Shown piece by piece: positions 1 to 7,876 of a stretch of DNA of 11,493 nucleotides. This stretch comes from Propionibacteriaceae bacterium. GTDB taxonomy: Bacteria; Actinomycetota; Actinomycetes; Propionibacteriales; Propionibacteriaceae. The translations under genes and the position numbers were made by a program. The stretch lies in assembly GCA_024636075.1 (NCBI GenBank), contig JAGXHS010000188.1:1-11493 (forward strand), in the 5' to 3' direction. The notes beneath the pieces are model-generated. The model saw only the letters and a list, made by a program, of their open reading frames with translations. It ran no database searches and had not been told where the DNA came from. Every line of letters begins with the position of its first letter. Position 1 is the stretch's first letter.

Positions 1-52
1 CAAACCACGGGAATCCGGCCTACCGGCCGATCACCATGTCAGGAGTTCTGGA
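1..52. mobile_element. End of an IS-like element abutting the truncated helicase
   Basis: These bases lie outside the left copy of the 22-bp repeat (31-52). The helicase reading frame on the minus strand follows its family down to about position 58, then changes character exactly where the repeat begins, and ends at a TAG (20-22). At the other end of the window the same repeat, inverted, is followed by a probable transposase C-terminus. The simplest reading is that 1-52 is the opposite (transposase 5') end of another copy of that IS, in the same orientation. Bases 16-29 hold a small hairpin (CGGCC-TACC-GGCCG) just inside the repeat. No transposase codons are visible in the 30 bases available. 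The IS family is not identified. Confidence 0.55.
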
Positions 53-955
53 GTCTTGGTCTGCCGGAAAGCGAATTCTCTGATCTAGTGCCGCCGCCAA
101 CAGGTTGGCCATTCGCAGATCACCCTTGAGCCGCCTAGTCTCCATACCCTCACTGCGCCCCGTGCTGAGCTGGGGGCCAAGGGACCGCAGATCACGGTGA
201 CGAACATCCTCATCACCCAGCCCCGGGAGCACGGACCGGATATAGCGAGTGAAGGTGGGGTTCGGTCCAATCACGAGTATGTCGTCCGGCTTGAGTGTCG
301 CCATGTGGTTGTAGAGCAGCCACGAGACCCGGTGCAAGGCAACTGCTGTCTTGCCAGTACCAGGGCCGCCTTGCACTATCAACAGCCGTTCGAGCGGCGA
401 ACGGATGAGTTGATACTGCGCCGCGTGGATCGTCTGGACGATGTCTTGCATCTCGCCCGTGCGAACGCTTTCCAAGTCGCGCAGGATGGTGTCGTCGATA
501 CCGATCCGCTCGGACTCAGTCAGATCTTCGACAGCGGTCGCCAGCTCAGCGAATACGACTTCCTCGAAGTCCAGCACTCGGTTGCGCTCGGTCTGGAATT
601 TTCGACGACGAGTGACCCCACAGGGATCGTCGTACGAGGCCTGGAAGTAAGGACCGGCGGCGGGGGCCTGCCAGTTCACCACCAAGAGGTCCCTGTCCTT
701 GTTGGTGATCGCATGCTTTCCAAGGTGCACGACACCGAGCTTCTCGCTGTCAAACCGGGCGAACGCCACCGGTTCGTCAGGGGCACCGAGCTTCTCGCGC
801 GCAACCTTGGCGGCCTTATTGATCTCGGTGGCGGCTGATCGAGGTCCGGCCGCAGAAACATAGGCACTGGAAAGTGATCGCCGACTCTCTTCGCGCGCAG
901 CCCAGGCAACGTCAAAGCGCGACTGCTCCCGCTCAATTTCCTCAGTCTTGGTCAT
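20..955 (-). pseudogene. HelD/HelR-like superfamily 1 helicase, 3'-truncated
   Basis: The product resembles the N-terminal part of HelD/HelR-type UvrD-like helicases, which bind RNA polymerase. In actinobacteria HelR is linked to rifampicin tolerance. Numbered from the ATG at 955, the sequence shows an N-terminal helical arm rich in E and R, then a NWQAPAAGPYF block near 94-104, RTGEMQDIVQTI near 165-176, Walker A GGPGTGKT at 196-203 followed by ALHR, and an ILVIGPNPTF block near 226-235. The family is usually about 700 residues; this frame gives 311. It lacks Walker B, the rest of domain 1A and all of domain 2A, so it cannot be a working motor. The last dozen residues (SRTPDMVIGR and just before) are encoded by the IS end. 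The ATG at 955 is preferred over one at 1006 because AGGAGGGG (966-973) lies 10 nt upstream. It follows the 613-aa gene by 54 nt, so it may be co-transcribed or may be an older neighbour. Fold assignment is firm; membership in the defence system is uncertain. Confidence 0.8.
31..52 (+). repeat. 22-bp terminal inverted repeat, left copy
   Basis: The reverse complement of this segment is identical to 11389-11410 over 22 bases (core AGAACTCCTGACATGGTGA). Two more bases match after one mismatch at 53/11388. Similarity ends abruptly on the outer side (1-30 against 11411 onward). That is the pattern expected of IRL and IRR of one insertion sequence, where only the tips match. Confidence 0.8.
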
Positions 956-965
956 CGTTCTTAGT

Positions 966-973
966 CCCCTCCT
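966..973 (-). promoter_or_regulatory. Ribosome binding site deciding the helicase start
   Basis: Read on the minus strand this is AGGAGGGG, a strong Shine-Dalgarno sequence 10 nt before the ATG at 955-953. The upstream in-frame ATG at 1006 has no such sequence, and its extra 17 residues do not look like the family N-terminus. Confidence 0.7.
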
Positions 974-1009
974 GTAGGGATCGACTCTATGCTCGGAATC
1001 GGACACATG

Positions 1010-2851
1010 TCAGTGAAATCGTGCCGTCGGTAGGTGCGCTCCCAGGTACCCTACGAGCACCTTCCCCGTCTTGGTCGTGTCGTCGTAGAAATGAAGACGG
1101 GGGGCTGGCGCACCCCTTTTCACGATCTTCACATGCGCAGGCATGTATATCTGACCGGAGGGTGCGACGCTGTCTGGCACGCGAAAGATTCGAGCCTCGC
1201 GCCAAGACGGATTCGACTCCACGGATTCGCTTTCTGTCATCGCAACGGTCGTGGCGGGCAGTGCATGCTCACCGCCTGGCGGTTCCTGACACCACGAATA
1301 GAATGAGCCGTGAAATGTCCCTTCGCAGGCTGCCTCGGCATAGGCGTTGAGCGCGATGAGTGCATTCCATGTCTTGATCGCGAAAAGCTGAGCTCCTGCA
1401 TGTAGATCCAGAGCGGCAGCCGACTCGTCCGTGTCGAAGATTTCAAGAAAGGGCAAATGCTGTCTGGCAAGGATCAGCGTCTCGGCTACTGACGGCGGAG
1501 CCTCGGGGAGCGAATCGTCGACGCCGATCGCAACGTCCCCCAGGTGGCGCAGGCGCTTTTCGAGCCACCGAGCACGGCGTTGGCTGCGGTCAACCTGCTC
1601 AACTGCTTCCGTGGCCTCAAGCTGCATCTCCTCCAGTTCGCTCCTGAGCCGAGAGAACTGCTTCCCCGCCTTAGTCGATTCGCGATCTGACTCATCAAGG
1701 AGTTGTTCCATCAGCTCCACTTGCTGACGAGCTTCAGCGGCGGCTTGCAATGCCTCCAGCGGCGCGGTCCCTGGTGCGGCGGCGTCAGGCGGGGCCACTG
1801 TTTCGATGGTTTCCTCGAACGCTGCGTGGAGTCCGGCTAGCGTGGCGGTGTCTTCCCCCACTGTTGGCATGCCCCATTTGCTTCGTAGCCGGTCCAGGCG
1901 GGATCGAACCCATCCGAGGGTGAGGGATGTTGCCTCAGGCATCGTTCTTGGGAGCGTCCGGTCAACTGTCCAGGCGGGCTTCCGTTGACGACCAGGGCGC
2001 GAGGAGAAGGGCGCAGTCCGCGTAGTCGAGAGTTCGAGAATCTGGTCCTTGACCGCCGGGAAGGCTCGCGGACCCAACGCGACAAGCGAGGCACGTCCAA
2101 GTACACGGTGTCTGGTCGCCAGATCATCGTCAGTTCCGACGCCTGGCAAGTAGGTCCGCATGGCGCCGCCGTAAACGGCGTAACCCTCCGGCATCAGCGA
2201 CGCGAAGCGCTCCGTTGCGGCTCCGTCCACGAGGCGAAAAACGACTGCAATTCCCGCAAGATCTCGCGCCAATCTGCTCGCCAGTTGGGGCTGGTTGTAG
2301 GCGCGCTGTCCGTCATACGCGAACACAATGATGGGCACGTGTCGCGAGACGTCCGTGGCGTATCGGATGAGTTCCTCGACATGGGTGCCGGTGATCTCCC
2401 AGACATCCGACGTCAAGGGCAGCGAACCGTCTTGTGCCTCTCCGGCAGCCAAGAGTTCGCGCACCAATCGAGGACTGCCCGGCCGTACGAAGTGCTGCGA
2501 GCCAACCGTCTCGTGCTCAAGGTCGACCCAGACCCAGCCTGCTGGAGCCCCCGGGAGCCTAGCTGAATGCGTGCTATCCCCCCACACTATGGTTGTTACC
2601 CAACGAGCGGCATCAGCCTCTTCAACGAGTCGTAGACGGCGCACCACTTCCGTGGTGGCGGTCACGATCTCTCGGCGCTGCGCCCAGGCAATCTGGTCAC
2701 TCGCTGATAGAAGTGCCGTGCCGTCCGAACTCAAACCATCGTCGGGGATCTCCAGGTCCTTGAGTTTCAGCCAGCGGCCGAAGAGATCATCAACGGTCTG
2801 GCAGATCCTTCCATCGGAGTCTGAGAAAACCGACCGATAGACGAGAGTCAT
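1010..2851 (-). CDS. 613-aa protein of unknown function with central coiled coil, defence-island partner
   Basis: I do not recognise a named family. Residues about 85-275 look like an alpha/beta domain: hydrophobic strands such as VWVDLEHE (107-114), PIIVFAYDGQRAY (173-185) and IAVVFRLVD (201-209), then a conserved-looking YAVYGGAMRTYLPG (224-237). A basic, proline-rich linker (280-305) follows. Residues about 368-438 are a charged, glycine-poor helix with heptad-like spacing, a probable coiled coil. The C-terminal 45 residues (RIFRVPDSV... HVKIVKRG... LHFYDD... VLVGYLGAHLPT) form a compact beta-rich module that I associate, loosely, with other defence-island hypothetical proteins and possibly a RelE/ParE-like fold (inference only). 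No signal peptide, membrane segment or nucleotide-binding motif is evident. The start ATG overlaps the stop of the DUF499 gene by 4 nt (ATGA), implying coupled translation and a shared role, perhaps as adaptor or sensor for the ATPase. Confidence 0.85.
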   Translation of the reverse strand: MTLVYRSVFSDSDGRICQTVDDLFGRWLKLKDLEIPDDGLSSDGTALLSASDQIAWAQRREIVTATTEVVRRLRLVEEADAARWVTTIVWGDSTHSARLPGAPAGWVWVDLEHETVGSQHFVRPGSPRLVRELLAAGEAQDGSLPLTSDVWEITGTHVEELIRYATDVSRHVPIIVFAYDGQRAYNQPQLASRLARDLAGIAVVFRLVDGAATERFASLMPEGYAVYGGAMRTYLPGVGTDDDLATRHRVLGRASLVALGPRAFPAVKDQILELSTTRTAPFSSRPGRQRKPAWTVDRTLPRTMPEATSLTLGWVRSRLDRLRSKWGMPTVGEDTATLAGLHAAFEETIETVAPPDAAAPGTAPLEALQAAAEARQQVELMEQLLDESDRESTKAGKQFSRLRSELEEMQLEATEAVEQVDRSQRRARWLEKRLRHLGDVAIGVDDSLPEAPPSVAETLILARQHLPFLEIFDTDESAAALDLHAGAQLFAIKTWNALIALNAYAEAACEGTFHGSFYSWCQEPPGGEHALPATTVAMTESESVESNPSWREARIFRVPDSVAPSGQIYMPAHVKIVKRGAPAPRLHFYDDTTKTGKVLVGYLGAHLPTARFH

Positions 2852-5800
2852 TGCTCCTCGAAACCTGCTTGGTCGAACTTCAGCGTGTGCGCGTTTTCGG
2901 AGACGGTCCGGACTTTCCCCTCATCGAATCCAGTCGCGTCGGTTGCCTCGATCTCGATGCGGACGACAAGGTTGGTGTTGACGTCCGCTCGGAGGTGGGC
3001 GAGAACCTCATCGGCAATATTCTTGAAGTCCCACGCGATCTTGTCCGCGTTGAGGGTCTTCACACCGTAAAAGCGAGTCTTGGCGTTCGGGAACACAATG
3101 TCTGGGCGCACTGTCGGCGGGCGATCGGGATCGTCGAGCACCGGCTTGTCTGAGCCAAGGTCGACTGGCATGGGTAGCTCAGCGTCGCGTTGCTTCGCTG
3201 CAACGTCCGGCCGGACCAGCAAGAGCGAATCCGTTGCTGCGGGCGCGGCGCTTTTGTCCTCCGGGGCCCAGAGCCCGATGTATCGGCCTGCGGTTTCGTC
3301 GTAGCCGGTGGCCAACGCGAACGCGTCGGTCTGCCAGATCATCGGCAGGTCGACGATGCCCTCGTTGAGCACGCGACGATCACGCAGTCGCGGCATGTAT
3401 GGGTACTGGCTGTAGAGAGCCCACAGTGCGCCGAGCGAGACGTGGCCGGCCTTCCAGATCTGCGGCACCTTGCCGATCGCGAGCCGGATCGTCGCAGCCG
3501 CCTGACGAGTCGAGAGGTCGCCGTCGTTGCCGAGGCGCCGCGAGACTCGGTCAGCAAGCGACTCGGATTGACCTTCGACCTTCGTCTCGCGGATCACGAA
3601 TGGGGCACCGGGATCGGGCTGGGCCGGGGCCAGGACCCAGATGAAGGTCTGCAGCAAGCGCGAGGTGACTGTCTGGTTGGCCTGTGCCTGACGCTGGCTC
3701 GCCTGGTTCTTCTGGTTCTGCGTCAGGTCCAGGTCGGCCTCACTGGCGAGCACGTGGGTCCAGCCGAGGTAGTCGCGCGTAGCGGCGTCCAGCTCTTCGA
3801 GCCGTGCGTCGTCGGCGGCAAGGTAGACGAGAGTGTTGCGATTGGTGCGGTTGGCGCTACCGCGGTGTTCAGTTGCCTTCTGAGCGAAGTCTTTCGCAGC
3901 CGAGTCAGCGCCTCGCCTGTGGCCGACCTTGGGGTGCAGGATCACCAAGCGCGCTTCGTCGGTGTCCGGGATATCGGCGTTGTTCTCGGGGCAGACATGC
4001 ACGCCGGAAAAGTCGCCGCGAGTGCGCGCCTGGCTCTGGAGTCGTTTGACGATTTCGGCCCAGACGTCCTCGCGGTGCAGCCGCTCCGCCTGGTCCCTGG
4101 CGGTACGCGTGATGTTGGGCTGAAGGTCGTACCAATACTTGCCGGAGCCCGAGTAAAAGTAGGTCGCCCGGTCACCCAGCTGAGTCAGCGCTGAGTGGAA
4201 GTTGCCGGGCACGTCGCCGGGAACGGCTGTGCCCAGGAACACCCGTTGGCGTCCGATGCCCTTGTGCACCGAGCCCGGTGCGATCGTCGGCGCGGCACCA
4301 AAGAACACCGTCCGCGCAAGGCGTTTGGTCAGCGAGCGCTGCCCGAACAAGGGCTTCTCCTTGTCGATGCGCCCCGGTTCAGAGTTCGGGCCGTCGACGT
4401 CAGCGTCGATGATCGGCTTCCACGAATCCTGGAGGTACTGCGTCAGTTCGGTGTTCACGTTTGCGGTCGCCAGCGGGATGGAGCCGGGCATGATCAGCGG
4501 GGATGCATCCTCGCCGGTCCATAGCGCGTGGATCACAGTGCTCATCAACCGCAGCACGCCCCGGGTGCGCTGGAAGCGCTCCAGCGACGACCACTCCTCG
4601 TACAGGGTGTCGAAGAGCTCGGGATGAATAGGGTACGTCCGCTTTATCCGGTCCTCGTAGGCCGAGTCCCGGGCCTCGCGGGGGAAGTCGTCGGTGTACT
4701 TGCGGTACATCTGAACGTACGCCCGAGCTGTAGCGCCGATCGATGCCAGCGCGGCGGCGTCCGCCTGAATGAAAAGGCGTTGTTTGACGATGTGATATGC
4801 CTCGTCCGAGGAAGCAGGACGCCATTGATCGGCGACTCGACGCACGACGTTCTGGAGCCGTCTGAGTGCTTCCAGCCCGTGCGCTCCACCGACTTCCTCG
4901 GCAGATCCTGCGACGAGCGTCTCGCCGTCGTCGCCGCTCTCCGAAGCTGGGATCGAGATCGCCAACAGCACACCGGCGGTGCCCTTGCATGCTTCAGTCA
5001 TCGACTGTGCGAAGGTGAACTGATCGTCGAAGGTGCCGCCAGCCAGATCATCGCGACCGACGAGTGAGCGGGCGTAGGCGACCCACTCGTCAATGAGGAT
5101 GACGGCGGGTGCGTATCTGGAGAGCACCTGGTGGAGGGCGTCGCCCGGGTGAGTTCGATCTCTGTCCGCCTTCTCCACGATCCGGTAGGCGTCCTTGCCG
5201 CCGAGTTGATAGGCCAGCTCGCCCCAAATCGTGTTGATCTGAGTGCCGTCTTCCTTGGTGACCCCGGAGGGACTGAAGTGGTTCCCGACGATGGCCACGC
5301 GGTTGACCTTGGTTCCGGCGTAGCCGTTGGCAAGGAGCAGTTCCTGCGTCTCCTGCGGGAACTCACTGACCGGCAGGCCGGCGGCCACATGCCACAGGGC
5401 CAGCATCGAGTGGGTCTTGCCCCCACCGAAGTTGGTTTGCAGATTGATGACCGGTGAAGCGTTGTCGTCACCCGAGAGCCGGCGAACGGCCCGGCCGATC
5501 AGATCGCGCAGACCTTCCGTCAGGTACGTGCGCTTGAAGAACTCGACCGGGTCCGCGTAGTCAGCGTCGATCTCGCCTCCAGTCGCGACCTTGTAGAGGT
5601 CGGCTGCAAATTCCGAAGCATGGAAGTTGCCGGTCGCAACGTCGTCATGCGGCCGGAGCACCTCTCGCCACGGCTTCAACCCTGACGCCTCGGGGTTGGT
5701 GACCGCGGCCTTGAGAACCTTCTTGTCGTCCTTATCCGCAGTCACGCGTCGCAGGTTCAGCCGGACGCTGCGGACTTCTTCGGCTTCAGCGGATGCACCG

Positions 5801-6198
5801 ACCAGCTTGAGTAGGCGCTCCCCGGTGTCGAGTGAGCGATAGGCGTCGTCGTCGGTAAAGGTGCCGTTGTGAGCCCAGTTGTTGCGGACTTCGCGCAACT
5901 CGATTGCGAACGACTCACCAGCCTTGCCTAGAGCGTGGTTGAACGGGTACCACCCTTGCTGATAACCGCCAGTGATGTTGCCCTCTGTCAGGATCCGGAA
6001 CTGCACCTGCGGGTCGAGCGGGTCGTACGACTTGCCGGCGGGCATACCATTCTTCAAGTCCTTCCCTTGAACCAGCTTGGTCCACTCAGCCCCGAGCGAG
6101 GCGTCCACCTGACCAATCACCGACGAGATGAAGTCGTCGAGCGCAGGGGCCAGTACCTGAAACATCCGGTCGATGCGGTCGCGATTACTAAGGGCCAT
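2848..6198 (-). CDS. DUF499/COG1483-type defence ATPase with N-terminal Swt1-like HEPN domain
   Basis: This 1116-aa protein belongs to the DUF499 group of large P-loop ATPases found in defence islands beside DUF1156 methyltransferases. Residues 1-135 form a helical domain with RNNWAH at 105-110, which fits the HEPN R-x4-H ribonuclease motif of Swt1-like domains. The ATPase core begins near 180. Its Walker A is NFGGGKTHS (256-264), the form typical of DUF499, and its Walker B is VILIDEW (366-372). The long C-terminal part (about 400-1116) contains an unbroken frame with repeated helical and beta segments and a Gln/Asn-rich stretch (QNQKNQASQRQAQANQ), but no motif I can name. ATP-driven remodelling or translocation on nucleic acid is likely, but the mechanism of the family is not established. 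It starts 1 nt after the DUF262 gene stop and overlaps the next gene by 4 nt. Length is normal for the family and no damage is seen. Confidence 0.93.
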   Translation of the reverse strand: MALSNRDRIDRMFQVLAPALDDFISSVIGQVDASLGAEWTKLVQGKDLKNGMPAGKSYDPLDPQVQFRILTEGNITGGYQQGWYPFNHALGKAGESFAIELREVRNNWAHNGTFTDDDAYRSLDTGERLLKLVGASAEAEEVRSVRLNLRRVTADKDDKKVLKAAVTNPEASGLKPWREVLRPHDDVATGNFHASEFAADLYKVATGGEIDADYADPVEFFKRTYLTEGLRDLIGRAVRRLSGDDNASPVINLQTNFGGGKTHSMLALWHVAAGLPVSEFPQETQELLLANGYAGTKVNRVAIVGNHFSPSGVTKEDGTQINTIWGELAYQLGGKDAYRIVEKADRDRTHPGDALHQVLSRYAPAVILIDEWVAYARSLVGRDDLAGGTFDDQFTFAQSMTEACKGTAGVLLAISIPASESGDDGETLVAGSAEEVGGAHGLEALRRLQNVVRRVADQWRPASSDEAYHIVKQRLFIQADAAALASIGATARAYVQMYRKYTDDFPREARDSAYEDRIKRTYPIHPELFDTLYEEWSSLERFQRTRGVLRLMSTVIHALWTGEDASPLIMPGSIPLATANVNTELTQYLQDSWKPIIDADVDGPNSEPGRIDKEKPLFGQRSLTKRLARTVFFGAAPTIAPGSVHKGIGRQRVFLGTAVPGDVPGNFHSALTQLGDRATYFYSGSGKYWYDLQPNITRTARDQAERLHREDVWAEIVKRLQSQARTRGDFSGVHVCPENNADIPDTDEARLVILHPKVGHRRGADSAAKDFAQKATEHRGSANRTNRNTLVYLAADDARLEELDAATRDYLGWTHVLASEADLDLTQNQKNQASQRQAQANQTVTSRLLQTFIWVLAPAQPDPGAPFVIRETKVEGQSESLADRVSRRLGNDGDLSTRQAAATIRLAIGKVPQIWKAGHVSLGALWALYSQYPYMPRLRDRRVLNEGIVDLPMIWQTDAFALATGYDETAGRYIGLWAPEDKSAAPAATDSLLLVRPDVAAKQRDAELPMPVDLGSDKPVLDDPDRPPTVRPDIVFPNAKTRFYGVKTLNADKIAWDFKNIADEVLAHLRADVNTNLVVRIEIEATDATGFDEGKVRTVSENAHTLKFDQAGFEEQ

Positions 6199-6199
6199 T

Positions 6200-7876
6200 T
6201 CAGGTCAGCTCCCATTCCTTGGCCAGAAGTGTCGTGAGCGTCTCCTGGCGCGCTTCGATCACCTCCGGGGTCCACAAGGCGTGCCCAATCACCTGGGTAG
6301 TCAGTGCGAACGCGGCGGACCCGCTCGATGTGGTGAAGTATTTCTGCTTCTTGGTCACAAAGTCGAGATTATTGGCCTGACTGTTCTTACGGCGGTTGAG
6401 CAGCAGCAGATTGCCTAAGCGATGCGTCAGTCGCTCGCGATCCTCCTCGGTAAAGTCGGAGAGCCACTGGCTGTCCTCTTTTGGATTCTGCGGGAGAACA
6501 TGCTCGATGGAGATGATCTTGTGGTTATACGTGGCACCCGGATCCATGGCAAGCAGCTCGTCCAGTCTCAGCAGGACGTAACGCGCACGCCGTGCCTGCA
6601 TCCGGTAGATTTCGCCTCGTAGCGCACTCAGCGAGAGCCCCTTCTCCTCATCGGTGAGCGCGAATGATGGGGATGCCAGGCCCGCACCGCCCTTGAGTTC
6701 CTTCAGCAGATCGAGGTATCTGCCGATTCGAGGGGTCGTGTAGGTCTGGCGGAGAAGGAAACTGGCGGCCAGCCGCTCCAGCTTCTTGAGGAAGGCTGCG
6801 AGGAAGTCGGCATCGTTGGGGCGCTCAACCATGGCCCACAGTGCGGATGGTCTCCAGTCCCTATTGTCGATCATGTCCAGGCGCTTCAACCATTCATTTA
6901 CTGGCCCCCATTCGTCACCTGGACCGAAGTCATAGGCGATCGTTCGCTCGAAGGCCTTGGCGTAAGGCCTCAGCAGTTCGTCAACAAAGGAGGCCGCCTT
7001 GCCGTGGTCTATGTAGGCATTCAGCACCTGCTTCGGAAATTCGTACAGCAACTCTCGGCGAGCACGTTCCCCACTCACGACTGTTCGAACATCGCGGAAG
7101 ACTTCGGTGAAGTCGTCGCTCCCGAGCGCTTCCTCAGCGTTCTCCCATCGCTTCGAGTAGTCGGAGCCTTCTGGCACTTTGCCTATGACTTGGGACTTGA
7201 AGATGTCGGCCGGGGTGAGGTCGAGTCCGCGTGCGTTCATCACGCTGAAGATCCGGTACGCACTGTCGAGGTTGGGAGTGCTCACCACCACCAAGTAGGT
7301 TCGGGTGCTCGCGAGCGTGGCGAGACTGCGCCGCTTGGCGTCATCCCAATCCGCAAATCGCTTGGCCAGCGCGGCGGCGTTGTCGCGTATTGCCCGTTGA
7401 GGCTCGGTCGTCGCAACAGCGTCACTCAAGCTGATGAGCGTCGTGGTGCTTCTGGGCTCTTGGACGTACTTGCGGAAGAACCACGCGTCCTGCTCTCGTA
7501 GGGTGAGCCGCGGCTTGGCTGGAACGCCGTCGAGTTCATTACCAGGATCCATCACCCGCTCCGCGAGGTTCCGAGAGAACTCCTCGCCACTTACCAGGTC
7601 ACGCAGGACCGAGAAGAGGATGGCTAGCGTCGTCAAGCGTTGCTGCCCGTCGATGACATGAAACGCTCCTTCCTCCTGCTCGACCAAAACCAGCGACCCC
7701 AGAAAATAGGGCTCAGCGTCGTCGCGATCGAGGGTCTCCTCGAGGTCGTCGAGGAGCTGGAGAGCCTGGTCCGTCCCCCAGCGGTAGGCTCGCTGATACT
7801 CAGGGATCTGGAATTCGAAGTCACTTGAGAAGATTTTCCGTAGAGGATGCTCGTGCGCGGTGAGGTTCTTCTGCAT
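6200..7876 (-). CDS. GmrSD-like DUF262/DUF1524 nuclease
   Basis: The protein is 558 aa. The N-terminal DUF262 (GmrS-like) domain shows IPEYQRAYRW (24-33) and VIDGQQRLTTL (74-84); the DGQQR motif is linked to NTP-dependent, ParB/Srx-like activity. The C-terminal DUF1524 (GmrD-like, His-Me/HNH nuclease) domain shows IEHVLPQ (457-463, with H459 the expected catalytic His) and HRLGNLLLLNRRKN (485-498), the usual asparagine-rich second half. Fused GmrSD proteins such as the Type IV enzymes cut modified phage DNA in an NTP-dependent way; whether this one needs modified DNA is unknown. Its ATG shares one base with the methyltransferase stop (TGATG) and has AAGGA about 6 nt upstream. Position between a methyltransferase and a DUF499 ATPase suggests it is the DNA-cutting arm of the system. 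All key motifs look intact. Confidence 0.93.
   Translation of the reverse strand: MQKNLTAHEHPLRKIFSSDFEFQIPEYQRAYRWGTDQALQLLDDLEETLDRDDAEPYFLGSLVLVEQEEGAFHVIDGQQRLTTLAILFSVLRDLVSGEEFSRNLAERVMDPGNELDGVPAKPRLTLREQDAWFFRKYVQEPRSTTTLISLSDAVATTEPQRAIRDNAAALAKRFADWDDAKRRSLATLASTRTYLVVVSTPNLDSAYRIFSVMNARGLDLTPADIFKSQVIGKVPEGSDYSKRWENAEEALGSDDFTEVFRDVRTVVSGERARRELLYEFPKQVLNAYIDHGKAASFVDELLRPYAKAFERTIAYDFGPGDEWGPVNEWLKRLDMIDNRDWRPSALWAMVERPNDADFLAAFLKKLERLAASFLLRQTYTTPRIGRYLDLLKELKGGAGLASPSFALTDEEKGLSLSALRGEIYRMQARRARYVLLRLDELLAMDPGATYNHKIISIEHVLPQNPKEDSQWLSDFTEEDRERLTHRLGNLLLLNRRKNSQANNLDFVTKKQKYFTTSSGSAAFALTTQVIGHALWTPEVIEARQETLTTLLAKEWELT

Noticed and set aside
31..52. The repeat as an integrase attachment site
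   Set aside because: att sites flanking an island are direct repeats; this pair is inverted, and no integrase or tRNA gene is visible.
20..955. A functional rifampicin-resistance HelR
   Set aside because: Only the first 40-45% of the family length is present, and Walker B and the second motor domain are missing.
3190..4194. Long plus-strand open frame (334 codons) inside the DUF499 gene
   Set aside because: Antisense shadow of a high-GC gene: low-complexity R/G/V-rich product with no family features, while the minus strand carries Walker motifs across the same locus.
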